DNA of 64,000 nucleotides. Source: Heyndrickxia vini (GTDB lineage: Bacteria; Bacillota; Bacilli; Bacillales; Bacillaceae_C). The notes below the pieces were generated by a model. It did not search any database and was not told the origin of the DNA. It saw only the letters and a program-made list of their open reading frames with translations. Location: positions 4,022,001 through 4,086,000 of the forward strand of contig NZ_CP065425.1 of assembly GCF_016772275.1 (NCBI RefSeq), in the 5' to 3' direction. Each line of letters starts with the position of its first letter. Position 1 is the first letter of the stretch. Positions 30,736-40,134 of this stretch are shown piece by piece. The translations under genes and the position numbers were made by a program.

Positions 30736-32850
30736 TTAAGATGCAAGGGTTTGTTCCGGCTCCCCACAGACCGCTTTTTCAAGCAATTCTGCCACATCAT
30801 ATGTTTTAACCGTTTCTTCTACTTCCTTCGCTTTTGTGCCATCTGAAAGCATTGTTAAGCAATACGGACATCCAGAACTAATGACAGATGGGTTCACTGC
30901 CAGTGCCTGTTCAGTCCGGGAGACATTTATACGATGACCCGTATCTTCCTCCATCCACATTAAACCGCCACCGGCTCCACAACACATCCCTTTTTCGCGG
31001 TTACGGTCCATTTCAATTAATGTAACACCAGGGATGGCTTTTAAAATTTCGCGGGGTGGATCGTACACATCATTATATCTTCCTAAATAGCAAGAATCAT
31101 GGAACGTAATTTTTTCATTCACTTCATATTTAGGTTTTAGGCGTCCTTCTTTCACTAATTCATAAAGAAGTTCGGTATGATGATAAACTTCCGCTTCTAA
31201 CCCAAAGTCAGGATACTCCTTTTTAAAGATGTTATAAGCGTGCGGATCTATCGTAACAATTTTCTTCACTTCATTTTTTTCAAATTCTGAAATATTTTGG
31301 CCCGCTAGCTCTTGGAATAAGAACTCATTACCTAAACGGCGAGGAGTATCCCCAGAGTTTTTCTCTTTGTTACCTAAAATTGCAAATTTTACACCCGCCT
31401 CGTTAAGAAGCTTCGCAAAAGATAACGCGATTTTTTGACTACGGTTATCAAATGAACCCATTGATCCAACCCAGAATAAATATTCAAATTCTTCGCCAGA
31501 CTTTTTCACTTCTTTTACAGTTGGTACGTGAACATCTTCACGGGCATCACGCCAATTTTCACGTTCCTTCCGATTAAGTCCCCACGGATTTCCTTGACGT
31601 TCGATATTTTGCATCGCACGCTGAGCATCTGCATCCATTTTTCCTTCTGTTAGTACTAGATAACGTCTAAGATCGATAATTTTATCGACATGTTCATTCA
31701 TAACCGGACATTGATCTTCACAGTTACGGCATGTCGTACAAGCCCATATTTCTTCTTCGGTAATTACATCTCCGATAAGACTTGGAGAGTAATTTAAAGT
31801 AGCAGCTGATTCCTCTGCCCCTTGTCCAGCACTTGCTAATGCAATTTGATTTCCTTTTGTGTTAGAAAATGCGAAAGTTGGTACCCATGGTTGTTTGGAT
31901 GTCACTGCTGCACCATGGTTCGTTAAATGATCCCTTAATTTAATAATCAAATCCATTGGGGAAAGCATTTTTCCTGTTCCTGTAGCCGGACACATATTTG
32001 TACAGCGTCCACATTCTACACAAGCATATAAATCAATTAATTGTAATTGGGAGAAGTCTTCGATTTTTCCTACACCGAAAGATTCTTGAGATTCATCTTC
32101 AAAATCGATTGATTTCAGTTTTCCTGCTCCATCCAAACGATTAAAGTACACATTTGCTGGTCCAGCTATTAAGTGTGCATGCTTCGATTGTGGTACATAA
32201 ACAAGGAAAGAAAGAAGGAAAATCAAATGGATCCACCAAGCAATATAGAAAATAATGATCGATGCTGTTTCACCAATCCATCCAAATGCTTGAGCAACAA
32301 GCGATGCGATTGGCTCCGTCCATGTTATATCCTCACCGTGCCAAATGATCCCCATTCCATTTCCAATTAACACGGATACCATTAAGCCACCAATAAATAA
32401 AAGAACGAGTCCAGATTTGAATCCTCTTTTTAAACGAACTAATTTCTCAATATAACGACGGTAAAATGCCCATACAACAGCAACTAAGATTACGAGTGTG
32501 ACAATTTCTTGGAAAAATGTAAATCCTGCATATAACGGACCTAACGGTAAGTGTGATTCAGGTGCAAGGCCCTTCCAAATAAAATCAATTGCCCCGAATT
32601 GCACAAGAATAAAGCCATAGAAGAACATTACATGGATTGCGCCACTTTTTTTATCTTTCAAAAGCTTTTTCTGACCAAACACATTAACCCAAATCTTTTG
32701 TAGACGCTCTTTGACCCGATTATCGAATTCAACCTTTTTGCCTAGCTTAATATATTGAATTCTTGTTTTAACAACATAAACAAATAACGAGATTGCGTAA
32801 ACGGTTACAAAAAGAAAAGCAATCCAGTTCGCCCAAAGCAACCAAGACAT
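30736..32850 (-). CDS. ywjF: Membrane Fe-S oxidoreductase YwjF (EtfD-like)
   Basis: A 704-residue protein with about five N-terminal transmembrane helices of the heme-binding, NarI-like kind. Two 4Fe-4S motifs follow (CVECGRCTNMCP and CTTCRNCEDQCP), then two cysteine-rich CCG domains (HDSCYLGRYNDVYDPP with CCGAGGG, and SGCPYC). Homologues such as mycobacterial EtfD (Rv0338c) are thought to pass electrons from ETF to the quinone pool. That role fits the dehydrogenases next door. ATG 32850 lies 14 nt after GGAGGGGAG; a TTG seven codons upstream is rejected. Confidence 0.92.
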   Translation of the reverse strand: MSWLLWANWIAFLFVTVYAISLFVYVVKTRIQYIKLGKKVEFDNRVKERLQKIWVNVFGQKKLLKDKKSGAIHVMFFYGFILVQFGAIDFIWKGLAPESHLPLGPLYAGFTFFQEIVTLVILVAVVWAFYRRYIEKLVRLKRGFKSGLVLLFIGGLMVSVLIGNGMGIIWHGEDITWTEPIASLVAQAFGWIGETASIIIFYIAWWIHLIFLLSFLVYVPQSKHAHLIAGPANVYFNRLDGAGKLKSIDFEDESQESFGVGKIEDFSQLQLIDLYACVECGRCTNMCPATGTGKMLSPMDLIIKLRDHLTNHGAAVTSKQPWVPTFAFSNTKGNQIALASAGQGAEESAATLNYSPSLIGDVITEEEIWACTTCRNCEDQCPVMNEHVDKIIDLRRYLVLTEGKMDADAQRAMQNIERQGNPWGLNRKERENWRDAREDVHVPTVKEVKKSGEEFEYLFWVGSMGSFDNRSQKIALSFAKLLNEAGVKFAILGNKEKNSGDTPRRLGNEFLFQELAGQNISEFEKNEVKKIVTIDPHAYNIFKKEYPDFGLEAEVYHHTELLYELVKEGRLKPKYEVNEKITFHDSCYLGRYNDVYDPPREILKAIPGVTLIEMDRNREKGMCCGAGGGLMWMEEDTGHRINVSRTEQALAVNPSVISSGCPYCLTMLSDGTKAKEVEETVKTYDVAELLEKAVCGEPEQTLAS

Positions 32851-32924
32851 ATAATAAACTCTCCCCTCCAAAGAATACCTTTGGGATTTATAACCCCTAA
32901 ATTTTCTGAATGTTACTTACTTAC

Positions 32925-32952
32925 ATTATATAATGAATGAGCATTCAGTCAA
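32925..32952 (-). promoter_or_regulatory. ywjF promoter with a TetR-type operator in the spacer
   Basis: TTGACT (32947-32952) and TATAAT (32925-32930) are 16 nt apart. The palindrome TGAATGCTCATTCA (minus strand; 32934-32947) lies between them, with perfect 6-bp half-sites. A repressor there would block polymerase. Confidence 0.75.
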
Positions 32953-33007
32953 TGACTTTATTCAAAGTTTTTTGACTTTTATCATAAAATTCTTTCCTTT
33001 TATGTAC

Positions 33008-33034
33008 AAGAGTGATGTTAACGCCATCACTCTT
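33008..33034. terminator. Hairpin after the 49-codon gene
   Basis: AAGAGTGATG and CATCACTCTT form a 10-bp stem. It follows the small minus-strand gene; the T-rich tail is better on the plus strand, so direction is uncertain. Confidence 0.55.
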
Positions 33035-33051
33035 TCTTCCTTTACGCTAAA

Positions 33052-33201
33052 TTAGAAAGGACCTCCCGGTGGAGGAATATTATTTCTATGATCATACGGG
33101 TTTTTCTCTATATCTTTATTGAATCTCTTTTTTGTATTTGAGCTGTTAAAGAAAAAAATTATGGGGATTACTATGATTAGAAGCAGAAATATCCACCACA
33201 T
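33052..33201 (-). CDS. Small single-helix membrane protein, 49 residues
   Basis: ATG 33201 is preceded by a strong GGGAGGTGAAGAT site. The product starts with a hydrophobic helix (MWWIFLLLIIVIPIIFFF) followed by a charged tail ending in NNIPPPGGPF. A TTGGAA/TATAAT pair with an 18-nt spacer lies just upstream, though it is very close to the ribosome binding site. I do not recognise the family. It stands alone between ywjF and the cardiolipin synthase. Confidence 0.6.
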   Translation of the reverse strand: MWWIFLLLIIVIPIIFFFNSSNTKKRFNKDIEKNPYDHRNNIPPPGGPF

Positions 33202-33337
33202 ATCTTCACCTCCCTAATATTATTATACGTAATTTCATTTGAATTTTCCAAAAATTCATACAAAGGGGCTATTTTTTATGTTTCTCTGAATTATGGAGAT
33301 ACTATTGGAACATTATTTTTTTCGTAGGGAGGAATTT

Positions 33338-34537
33338 ATGCTGACATGGCTATGGATAGTGACTCTGTTTATTCTACTTATCATCGCTTTATGTACAGCT
33401 GACTATGTTTTTGGGAAAAGAAATTATTTACGTCATTGTAAAAAGAGAGAATATCCCAAACGGATGGGAGAAATTCACCTGATTACTAGGGGAGATGACT
33501 TATTTAATTTATTTTATTCGGACATTAAAGCAGCTAAAACAAGTATTCATATCCTTTTTTATATTGTCAAAGGCGACCAATTTAGTAAGAACTTCTTAGA
33601 ATTATTAGCGCAAAAGGCAGTTGAGGGTGTAGAAGTTCGATTATTAATGGATTGGATGGGAAGTCATAGTGTATCCAAATCATTGATGAAACAATTAAAA
33701 AGTATTGGAGCTGAAGTTGAATTTTGCAATCGACCCCATTTTCCTTTTTTATTTTTTACCCTTCAACAAAGAAATCATCGAAAATGTTCAGTTATTGACG
33801 GCAAAATTGGATATGTAGGCGGCTATAATGTAGGCAAAGAATACATTGATAAAGATCCAATTCTCTCTCCTTGGAGAGATTATTGCTTCCGCTTTTTAGG
33901 TGAGAGTGTAAAAGATATTCAGCAGGAGTTTTCTATAAACTGGGAAAGGGCAACGAGCCAGCCTTTAACGTTACAATATTCCCCCGAAGCTGTGAATGGA
34001 TTGATGGTGCATCGTTTTTTTCCAACAGAAGGGAAATATTTGGAGGAAGTAATTTGTGGATTAATTGATTGTGCAAAAGAAAGGATCTATATTGGAACCC
34101 CTTATTTTATTCCCTCCAATAAAGTTTTGGAAAGGCTTCTCTTCGCTTCAAAAAGAGGGGTAACGTTAAAAATCCTCGTTCCTGAAAAAGCTGATCATAT
34201 TTTGGTGAAAGAAGCGTCGTTTCGTTATTTTCGCAGGTTGCTATCTAGTGGGGCTGAAGTGTACCAATATTTGAACGGCTTTTATCATGCGAAAGTGATG
34301 ATTATTGATCAATCTATATGTCAAACTGGGACAGCTAATTTTGATCGAAGAAGCTTTTTCCTTAATCATGAATTGAATTGTTATATTTATGATCAAGACT
34401 TTATTAAGAGAATAACGAAAGTAGTTGAAAAGGATATATTAGATTCACATCAACTTTCCATCGAAGAACTTCATAACACTTCTCTTGGGACTAAAATAAA
34501 AGAGTTTTGTGCAAACGCAATGGCAAATATTCTATAG
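33338..34537 (+). CDS. clsB: Cardiolipin synthase / phospholipase D family (ClsB-like)
   Basis: A membrane enzyme of 399 residues that likely makes cardiolipin from phosphatidylglycerol. One N-terminal transmembrane helix precedes two HKD motifs: HRKCSVIDGKIGYVGGYN near residue 140, and HAKVMIIDQSICQTGTANFD near residue 330. ATG 33338 with AGGGAGGAATTT is chosen; an upstream ATG lacks a site. Position after ywjF fits ywjE (clsB) of B. subtilis. Confidence 0.88.
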   Translation: MLTWLWIVTLFILLIIALCTADYVFGKRNYLRHCKKREYPKRMGEIHLITRGDDLFNLFYSDIKAAKTSIHILFYIVKGDQFSKNFLELLAQKAVEGVEVRLLMDWMGSHSVSKSLMKQLKSIGAEVEFCNRPHFPFLFFTLQQRNHRKCSVIDGKIGYVGGYNVGKEYIDKDPILSPWRDYCFRFLGESVKDIQQEFSINWERATSQPLTLQYSPEAVNGLMVHRFFPTEGKYLEEVICGLIDCAKERIYIGTPYFIPSNKVLERLLFASKRGVTLKILVPEKADHILVKEASFRYFRRLLSSGAEVYQYLNGFYHAKVMIIDQSICQTGTANFDRRSFFLNHELNCYIYDQDFIKRITKVVEKDILDSHQLSIEELHNTSLGTKIKEFCANAMANIL

Positions 34538-34549
34538 TTTCCTTTACAT

Positions 34550-34583
34550 AAAAAAATCCAATTCATATGAATTGGATTTTTTT
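34550..34583. terminator. Bidirectional terminator between clsB and argS
   Basis: A symmetric hairpin with A7 on one side and T7 on the other (stem core TCCAATTCAT) serves both convergent genes. Confidence 0.88.
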
Positions 34584-34587
34584 GGAA

Positions 34588-36258
34588 TTACATTTTTTCT
34601 GGTGCTGATACGCCAATCAATGCTAATGCATTTTTCAATGTGATTTGTACGGATTTAATTAAAGCAAGGCGTGCCTTTGTCAATTCCACATTGTTTTTAT
34701 CCAATACTTTTTCTGCGTTATAAAAGCTGTGGAAGGTGGACGCAAGATCGTTAATATAGTTAGTGATTCTATGTGGAATACGCTTTTCAGCTGCCTCAGC
34801 AATTACTGCAGGGAAATCACCAATTTTCTTTAATACTTCAATCTCTTTTTCCGCTTTTATTAAGTCATATTTTGCATTACTTTCAACTGTAAAACCTTGT
34901 TCTTCACCTTGGCGCAAAATACTGCAAATTCTCGCATGTGCATATTGTGCATAATAAACAGGGTTCTCATTTGATTGTGAAACCGCAAGATCCAAATCAA
35001 AATCTAAATGAGTATCAGCACTTCTCATTGCAAAGAAGTAACGAACTCCATCCAGGCCAACTTCTTCAATCAAATCGCGCATCGTTACTGCTTTTCCTGT
35101 TCGTTTGCTCATTTTCATTTTTTCGCCGTCTTTATATAAATGAACAAGCTGAATAATCTCTACTTCAAGATTATCCGGATTATATCCTAAAGCCTCCATA
35201 GCTGCTTTCATACGCGGGATATATCCGTGATGATCTGCTCCCCATACATTAATTAACTTATCAAAACCGCGTTCAAATTTATCATTATGATAAGCAATAT
35301 CTGGTGTTAAGTATGTATAAGAACCATCATTTTTAATTAATACACGATCCTTGTCATCACCAAATGCAGTTGATCTAAACCAAGTGGCGCCATCTAATTC
35401 GTACACATGTCCTCTTTCACGAAGAGCCTTTAACATGGAATCAATTTTTCCATTTTTATAAAGTGACGTTTCTGAGTACCATACATCAAATGGAACACGG
35501 AAGTTTTCAAGATCTGTTTTTAACTTTTCCATTTCATACTCTAACCCATATTGACGGAAAAATTCGAAGCGCTCTTCTTCTCCTTTTTTCGTGTATTCAT
35601 CACCGAATTGTTCAGCAAGCTTCTTGCCAATACCGATAATATCCTGACCATGGTAGCCATCTTCAGGCATTTCCTTATCCAATCCAAGGGCTTGATAATA
35701 CCGCGCTTCAACAGAACGTGCCAAATTATTTATTTGGTTACCGGCGTCATTAATATAATATTCACGACTAACATCATATCCTGCTTTATCAAGAATATTA
35801 CATAAAGAATCGCCTACTGCTGCCCCACGAGCATGTCCTAAATGCAAATCTCCAGTCGGGTTGGCAGATACGAATTCAACTTGAATTTTTTGACCTTTCC
35901 CTGCATCTGTTTGTCCGTATTGGTCGCCGGCCTCAATAACTGTCGGAATCAGATTTGTTAAATAACTATTATTCATGTAAAAATTAATGAATCCCGGTCC
36001 TGCGATTTCAATTTTTTCAATAGAAGCTTTAGATGTATCGAAATGAGAGACAATTTCTTCTGCAATCATTCGAGGGGCTTTCTTTGCTACCCTAGCTAAT
36101 TGCATGGCCGTATTCGTCGCATAATCACCATGTGATTTATCTTTCGGTGTTTCTAGAATAATTGCAGGAATTTGTTCCTCCGTAGCCAATCCTGCCTTTA
36201 ACACGGCATTTTTAATTTCACTTTTCACGTTCATTTGGATTTGTTCAACAATATTCAT
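34588..36258 (-). CDS. argS: Arginyl-tRNA synthetase
   Basis: A class I synthetase of 556 residues that charges tRNA-Arg. The HIGH-type motif is in [20 protein letters not shown] (near residue 130) and the KMSKS counterpart is [10 protein letters not shown]. The C-terminal anticodon-binding DALR domain ends in [16 protein letters not shown]. Its ATG lies 3 nt after the ywiB stop, so the two are co-transcribed. Confidence 0.98.
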   Translation of the reverse strand: MNIVEQIQMNVKSEIKNAVLKAGLATEEQIPAIILETPKDKSHGDYATNTAMQLARVAKKAPRMIAEEIVSHFDTSKASIEKIEIAGPGFINFYMNNSYLTNLIPTVIEAGDQYGQTDAGKGQKIQVEFVSANPTGDLHLGHARGAAVGDSLCNILDKAGYDVSREYYINDAGNQINNLARSVEARYYQALGLDKEMPEDGYHGQDIIGIGKKLAEQFGDEYTKKGEEERFEFFRQYGLEYEMEKLKTDLENFRVPFDVWYSETSLYKNGKIDSMLKALRERGHVYELDGATWFRSTAFGDDKDRVLIKNDGSYTYLTPDIAYHNDKFERGFDKLINVWGADHHGYIPRMKAAMEALGYNPDNLEVEIIQLVHLYKDGEKMKMSKRTGKAVTMRDLIEEVGLDGVRYFFAMRSADTHLDFDLDLAVSQSNENPVYYAQYAHARICSILRQGEEQGFTVESNAKYDLIKAEKEIEVLKKIGDFPAVIAEAAEKRIPHRITNYINDLASTFHSFYNAEKVLDKNNVELTKARLALIKSVQITLKNALALIGVSAPEKM

Positions 36259-36261
36259 TTT

Positions 36262-36705
36262 TTATGCCTCCTTATATGCTATCGACATTTCGTATTTTCC
36301 GGATGTGGAGCCTTGCATAAGAAGATCGTATGCCAGCTTAATTTGCCCCTCATTCTTCGTCGTTTTTATATGTTCAATTTTTTCCGTTTTCGTTGAAAGT
36401 AAAAGTGTGCCAAATGCACTTTCATAGGAACCATTTTTCTCGACATCCATATGGAAATTTATGCGCATTTTAATGGCACCGCTTCGCAAAATAACCGCGT
36501 TGTTATCCGCTATTTTAACAATGGTATGTACCGTTCCTTCCTCAACCTCTTCATCGTATTTTAAGAAAAATGCATTTCCTTTTTGATAAAAATTTCCGAA
36601 AAGCATTAATTCATAGCTTTCACTTTCTGTATCCTGTTTAATAACTGTCTTTAGGTGAATTTTGACAGGTGTTTGTTGGATCATTCCTTCTGTCAAACGA
36701 TTCAC
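36262..36705 (-). CDS. ywiB: YwiB, DUF1934 beta-barrel protein
   Basis: A conserved 147-residue protein of unknown function, always near argS in Bacillus. It is predicted to be a small calycin-like beta barrel, with alternating hydrophobic strands such as HTIVKIADNNAVILRSG and MRINFHMD. The start is uncertain: GTG 36705 is very close to AAAAGG, and a TTG four codons in has better spacing. Confidence 0.85.
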   Translation of the reverse strand: MNRLTEGMIQQTPVKIHLKTVIKQDTESESYELMLFGNFYQKGNAFFLKYDEEVEEGTVHTIVKIADNNAVILRSGAIKMRINFHMDVEKNGSYESAFGTLLLSTKTEKIEHIKTTKNEGQIKLAYDLLMQGSTSGKYEMSIAYKEA

Positions 36706-36750
36706 ATCCTTTTTTCTAATAAATATATATTTAGACCTTCAAAGCCAAAG

Positions 36751-36886
36751 CCGTTCCTTTCCGCTGCAGGCACTTGCTTTCCGTGGGGCTGGCGATGAGC
36801 CTCCTCATCGCTTCGCTCTTGCGGGGTCTCATCTGTCCAGCTGATCCCACAGGAGTCAAGTGCCTTCCGCTCCAATCCACTCTGCG
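36751..36886. repeat. Full copy of the GGAGCGGAA intergenic repeat
   Basis: A GC-rich 136-bp element with arms CGTTCCTTTCCGCT on the left and CCTTCCGCTCCAATCCAC on the right. Internal complements GGCACTTG and CAAGTGCC, plus the central GATGAGCCTCCTCATC, allow extensive pairing. The same family occurs at 14511, 54522 and 54737. I recall it as widespread in Bacillus. Confidence 0.75.
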
Positions 36887-36977
36887 TGAATAATATGGGA
36901 AAGTATCAATCTTATAGAAAATAGCTGATCATTATAACTTTTTTAAGTATAGAAATAAATCTCAAGAAAATCAATGT

Positions 36978-37724
36978 CTATACGACGAGAATCAATGCGC
37001 TTATGGCTGGTGTTAAGATCATTGCTGTTTTCAAAATTCCTTTAGGAACAAGATTCGTGAATTTAGCACCAAGATAGGCGCCAAGCATCGTTCCTATTAA
37101 TACTTGAATGAGTAATGTGACATCCAGAAATCCTTCTGATGAAAAGCCGACTCCGCCTCCGATTGCAATCGGAACAATTACGAGCATGGTTGTCCCAACC
37201 GATTGTCGAAGGGAAAGCCCCAAAAATGTGAGAAGACCTAATTGAATAAACGGTGTGGAACCAATTCCAAACGTACCCGATAGAATTCCTGTGATAATTC
37301 CTAATATGGCGGCTCTCATTAATAGTTTCGTATTTAGTGTCCAAGTTTCATTAGTTACTTCCTTCTTCTTCATAAAAAATAAGCGAATAACTAATAAAAT
37401 TGCTGAAAGAAAGAGCATTCCACCAGTTAAATAGTGCATATCATCCGTTGGAATAAATGAAGCAATCTTCGAGCCAACAAACGCTCCTACTGCGCCAAAA
37501 CCACCTACTAGAAGACCCGCTTTCACAGATATATTTCCTTCACGATAGTGGCTAAACGCACCTGATAAACTGGTAAAGGCCATTGCCGTTAAAGAGGTGG
37601 CTAATGCGACATGAATAGGTATCTTAAATACAAGTGTAAGAATAGCGATGATAAATCCTGAACCACCTGCTCCAATAAACCCTAGTATTGCTCCTAGTAC
37701 AAGCATCGTTAACACAATTGCCAT
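36978..37724 (-). CDS. TauE/SafE family membrane permease
   Basis: A 248-residue transporter-like membrane protein with about eight helices in two repeats. The paired motifs GAGGSGFIIA and SGTFGIGSTPF mark the TauE/SafE family. Members export or import sulfur compounds or organic acids; the substrate here is unknown. ATG 37724 with TAGGAG 8 nt upstream is used rather than the GTG three codons earlier. Confidence 0.88.
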   Translation of the reverse strand: MAIVLTMLVLGAILGFIGAGGSGFIIAILTLVFKIPIHVALATSLTAMAFTSLSGAFSHYREGNISVKAGLLVGGFGAVGAFVGSKIASFIPTDDMHYLTGGMLFLSAILLVIRLFFMKKKEVTNETWTLNTKLLMRAAILGIITGILSGTFGIGSTPFIQLGLLTFLGLSLRQSVGTTMLVIVPIAIGGGVGFSSEGFLDVTLLIQVLIGTMLGAYLGAKFTNLVPKGILKTAMILTPAISALILVV

Positions 37725-37886
37725 TCTTGCCACTCCTATCGCGTTTAAATACTTTAAATTATCCTTATGATTACTAGAATATTATACCTTATTTCCTTTT
37801 GCGAACTAAAGCCGTTTTTGGAAAAGGACTATTTCATTAAGAGATGGAATAGTATTTATATGATTTTTAAATAAGGGGATGGAGGA

Positions 37887-38162
37887 TTGCTATTTTTAAA
37901 TATCTGTTTATAGTCGGTGTACTATGTTTTACAATTATACGTACATTAATTAAGGAGCCTAAAAAGAAATAGAGGATTACGATCCGAAGATACTTTTAAG
38001 CTTAAGTTTATTCCTATAGATGATTCCTCATTTAAATGGTATGTTCTCTTTTCAAAAGGAACTATACGTTTCAAAGAAAAGGGCGGAAAAATAAACGAGG
38101 TAAAAGGATTAAATATTGCAGGCTGGTGGATGATAACTGAAGAAAAAGGATCCTCTCAATGA
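37887..38162 (+). pseudogene. Frameshifted small membrane-anchored gene
   Basis: After a GGAGG site, one frame reads a hydrophobic helix (FKYLFIVGVLCFTIIRTLI) and stops at 37970. Another frame continues from there with a protein-like segment (FKWYVLFSKGTIRFKEKG, ending IAGWWMITEEKGSSQ) to a stop at 38160. Removing one A from the AAAAAGAAA run joins them. Adding one T to the TTTTT run near 37893 links the TTG start at 37887. So two homopolymer indels would restore a gene of about 90 codons. Family unknown. Confidence 0.45.
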
Positions 38163-38170
38163 GGATCCTT
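38146..38170. terminator. Terminator at the 3' end of speB
   Basis: AAGGATCCTC and GAGGATCCTT pair perfectly over 10 bp with a 5-nt loop. The T-rich tail is on the minus strand, so it mainly serves speB, whose stop it overlaps. Confidence 0.85.
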
Positions 38171-39041
38171 ATTTCACCCAACCAAGTATCATTTCACGAA
38201 TCAACTTACTTGCCGTATTTGCCGTTTGTTCTGACGAATCATAGATAGGAGCTACTTCTACTAAATCTCCACCTACGACCTTCACTTGTGAACGTGCTAT
38301 TTCATGGATTGATGCCAGCAATTCTTTTGAAGTAATCCCACCACAATCGACTGTTCCTGTTCCAGGTGCGTGTGCAGGGTCTAGAACATCAATATCAATT
38401 GTTACGTAAACCGGACGACCAGCAAGCTTGGGTAATACTTGTTTCAATGGTTCAAGTACTTCAAATTTAGAGATGTGCATTCCATTTTCTTTTGCCCATT
38501 TAAACTCTTCCTTCATTCCAGAACGAATTCCGAAAGAATATACATTTTTAGGACCAATTAATTCGGCCGCTTTTCTGATCGGGGTAGAATGGGAAAGTGG
38601 CTCTCCTTCATATTCAGAACGCAAATCTGTGTGTGCATCCATATGAATAATCGCGAGATCGGGGTACTTTTTGTACATCGCTTTAATAACTGGCCACGAA
38701 ACGAGATGCTCCCCGCCCATTCCTAAAGGAAATTTATTATCTTTTAATAAACCATCGATGTATTCTTCAATAAGATCAATACTCCGCTGAGGGTTTCCGA
38801 AAGGCAACGGAATATCACCTGCATCGAAGTATTTCACCTCTTCCAATTCTCGGTCTAAATATGGACTATACTCTTCTAAGCCAATTGAGACTTCTCTTAT
38901 CCGCCCTGGACCGAAACGTGAACCTGGTCGGTAGCTAACTGTCCAATCCATTGGCATTCCATAGATAACCGCTTCGCTTTCCTCATAGTTCGGATGGCTT
39001 TTAATAAACACATTTCCTGAGTAAGCTTCATCAAATCGCAT
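38169..39041 (-). CDS. speB: Agmatinase
   Basis: A manganese ureohydrolase that turns agmatine into putrescine and urea. The metal motifs GGEH, DAHTDLR and TIDIDVLDPAHAPGTGT are intact in 290 residues. It follows speE by 18 bp in one operon, together making spermidine from arginine-derived agmatine. ATG follows GAGGAGG. Confidence 0.97.
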   Translation of the reverse strand: MRFDEAYSGNVFIKSHPNYEESEAVIYGMPMDWTVSYRPGSRFGPGRIREVSIGLEEYSPYLDRELEEVKYFDAGDIPLPFGNPQRSIDLIEEYIDGLLKDNKFPLGMGGEHLVSWPVIKAMYKKYPDLAIIHMDAHTDLRSEYEGEPLSHSTPIRKAAELIGPKNVYSFGIRSGMKEEFKWAKENGMHISKFEVLEPLKQVLPKLAGRPVYVTIDIDVLDPAHAPGTGTVDCGGITSKELLASIHEIARSQVKVVGGDLVEVAPIYDSSEQTANTASKLIREMILGWVK

Positions 39042-39059
39042 ATGTGTACCTCCTCTTTT

Positions 39060-39890
39060 TTATTCAGTTAAATCCTTAACAAACTTAGGCAGTACAAATG
39101 CTGCTTTATGAAGTTCTTTCGTATAGTATTTTGTTTCAATGTCATGGAATCGATCTTCACTTACTTCAAGTGGATCATATTTTTTTGATCCAACTGTAAA
39201 TGTCCACATGCCACTTGGATATGTTGGAACATTTGCGATATATAGACGAGTAATTGGGAAAATTTCCTTTACATCTTTTTGTACTTCGCGAATTAAATCA
39301 GCTTTAAACCAAGGATTGTCTGTTTGAGCAACGAAAATACCGTCTTCTTTTAATGCTTTTGAAATACCTGCATAGAATCCTTTTGTAAACAAATTGACTG
39401 CTGGTCCGACTGGTTCTGTTGAATCAACCATAATTACATCATATTCGTTTTCGCTTTTCGCAATATGCATGAAACCATCATCGACTTGAACATCAACACG
39501 AGGATTTTCTAGTTCGCCTGCGATTTCAGGTAAAAATTTCTTGGAATACTCAATAACCTTGCCGTCAATATCCACAAGTGTTGCTTTTTTTACACTTGGA
39601 TGCTTCAAAATTTCACGAATTACCCCGCCATCTCCGCCACCAACAACAAGAACATTTTCGGGATTTGGATGGGTAAACAATGGAACATGTGCCACCATTT
39701 CATGGTAGACGAACTCATCTTTTTGTGAAGTCATCACCATATCATCCAAAAGAAGCATATTACCCCATTCAACAGTTTCAACCATATCTAACTTTTGAAA
39801 TTCCGTTTGTTCTGTATGTAAAGTTTGCTTAATCTCCATTGTAATTCCAAAATGATCAGTTTGTTTTTCAGTAAACCATAGTCCACCCAT
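39060..39890 (-). CDS. speE: Spermidine synthase
   Basis: It transfers aminopropyl from decarboxylated SAM to putrescine. An N-terminal beta domain precedes a Rossmann-like methyltransferase fold with [13 protein letters not shown] and the substrate motif DSTEPVGPA. Length is 276 residues. ATG follows AGGAAGG. It is first in the speE-speB operon. Confidence 0.97.
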   Translation of the reverse strand: MGGLWFTEKQTDHFGITMEIKQTLHTEQTEFQKLDMVETVEWGNMLLLDDMVMTSQKDEFVYHEMVAHVPLFTHPNPENVLVVGGGDGGVIREILKHPSVKKATLVDIDGKVIEYSKKFLPEIAGELENPRVDVQVDDGFMHIAKSENEYDVIMVDSTEPVGPAVNLFTKGFYAGISKALKEDGIFVAQTDNPWFKADLIREVQKDVKEIFPITRLYIANVPTYPSGMWTFTVGSKKYDPLEVSEDRFHDIETKYYTKELHKAAFVLPKFVKDLTE

Positions 39891-40134
39891 TGCAATCTTC
39901 CTTCCTATTATAAATATTAGCGTCCATTAATAACTCACTACTAACTCATTTTTCCCTAAGACACTAAATACAAACATGAGAAAAAGTATAGTGAATTCTG
40001 GCAAAATTGCAAGAAAAACTTTCATTCACTTATTAAAATTATTCCTATCAAAAAATTCTTTTTGCATGTTTAAAAAAGAGGTTGTTTTTTCATACTGATA
40101 CAATAGGCATTTTTAGAAGTTTGAGGTGAACGTC

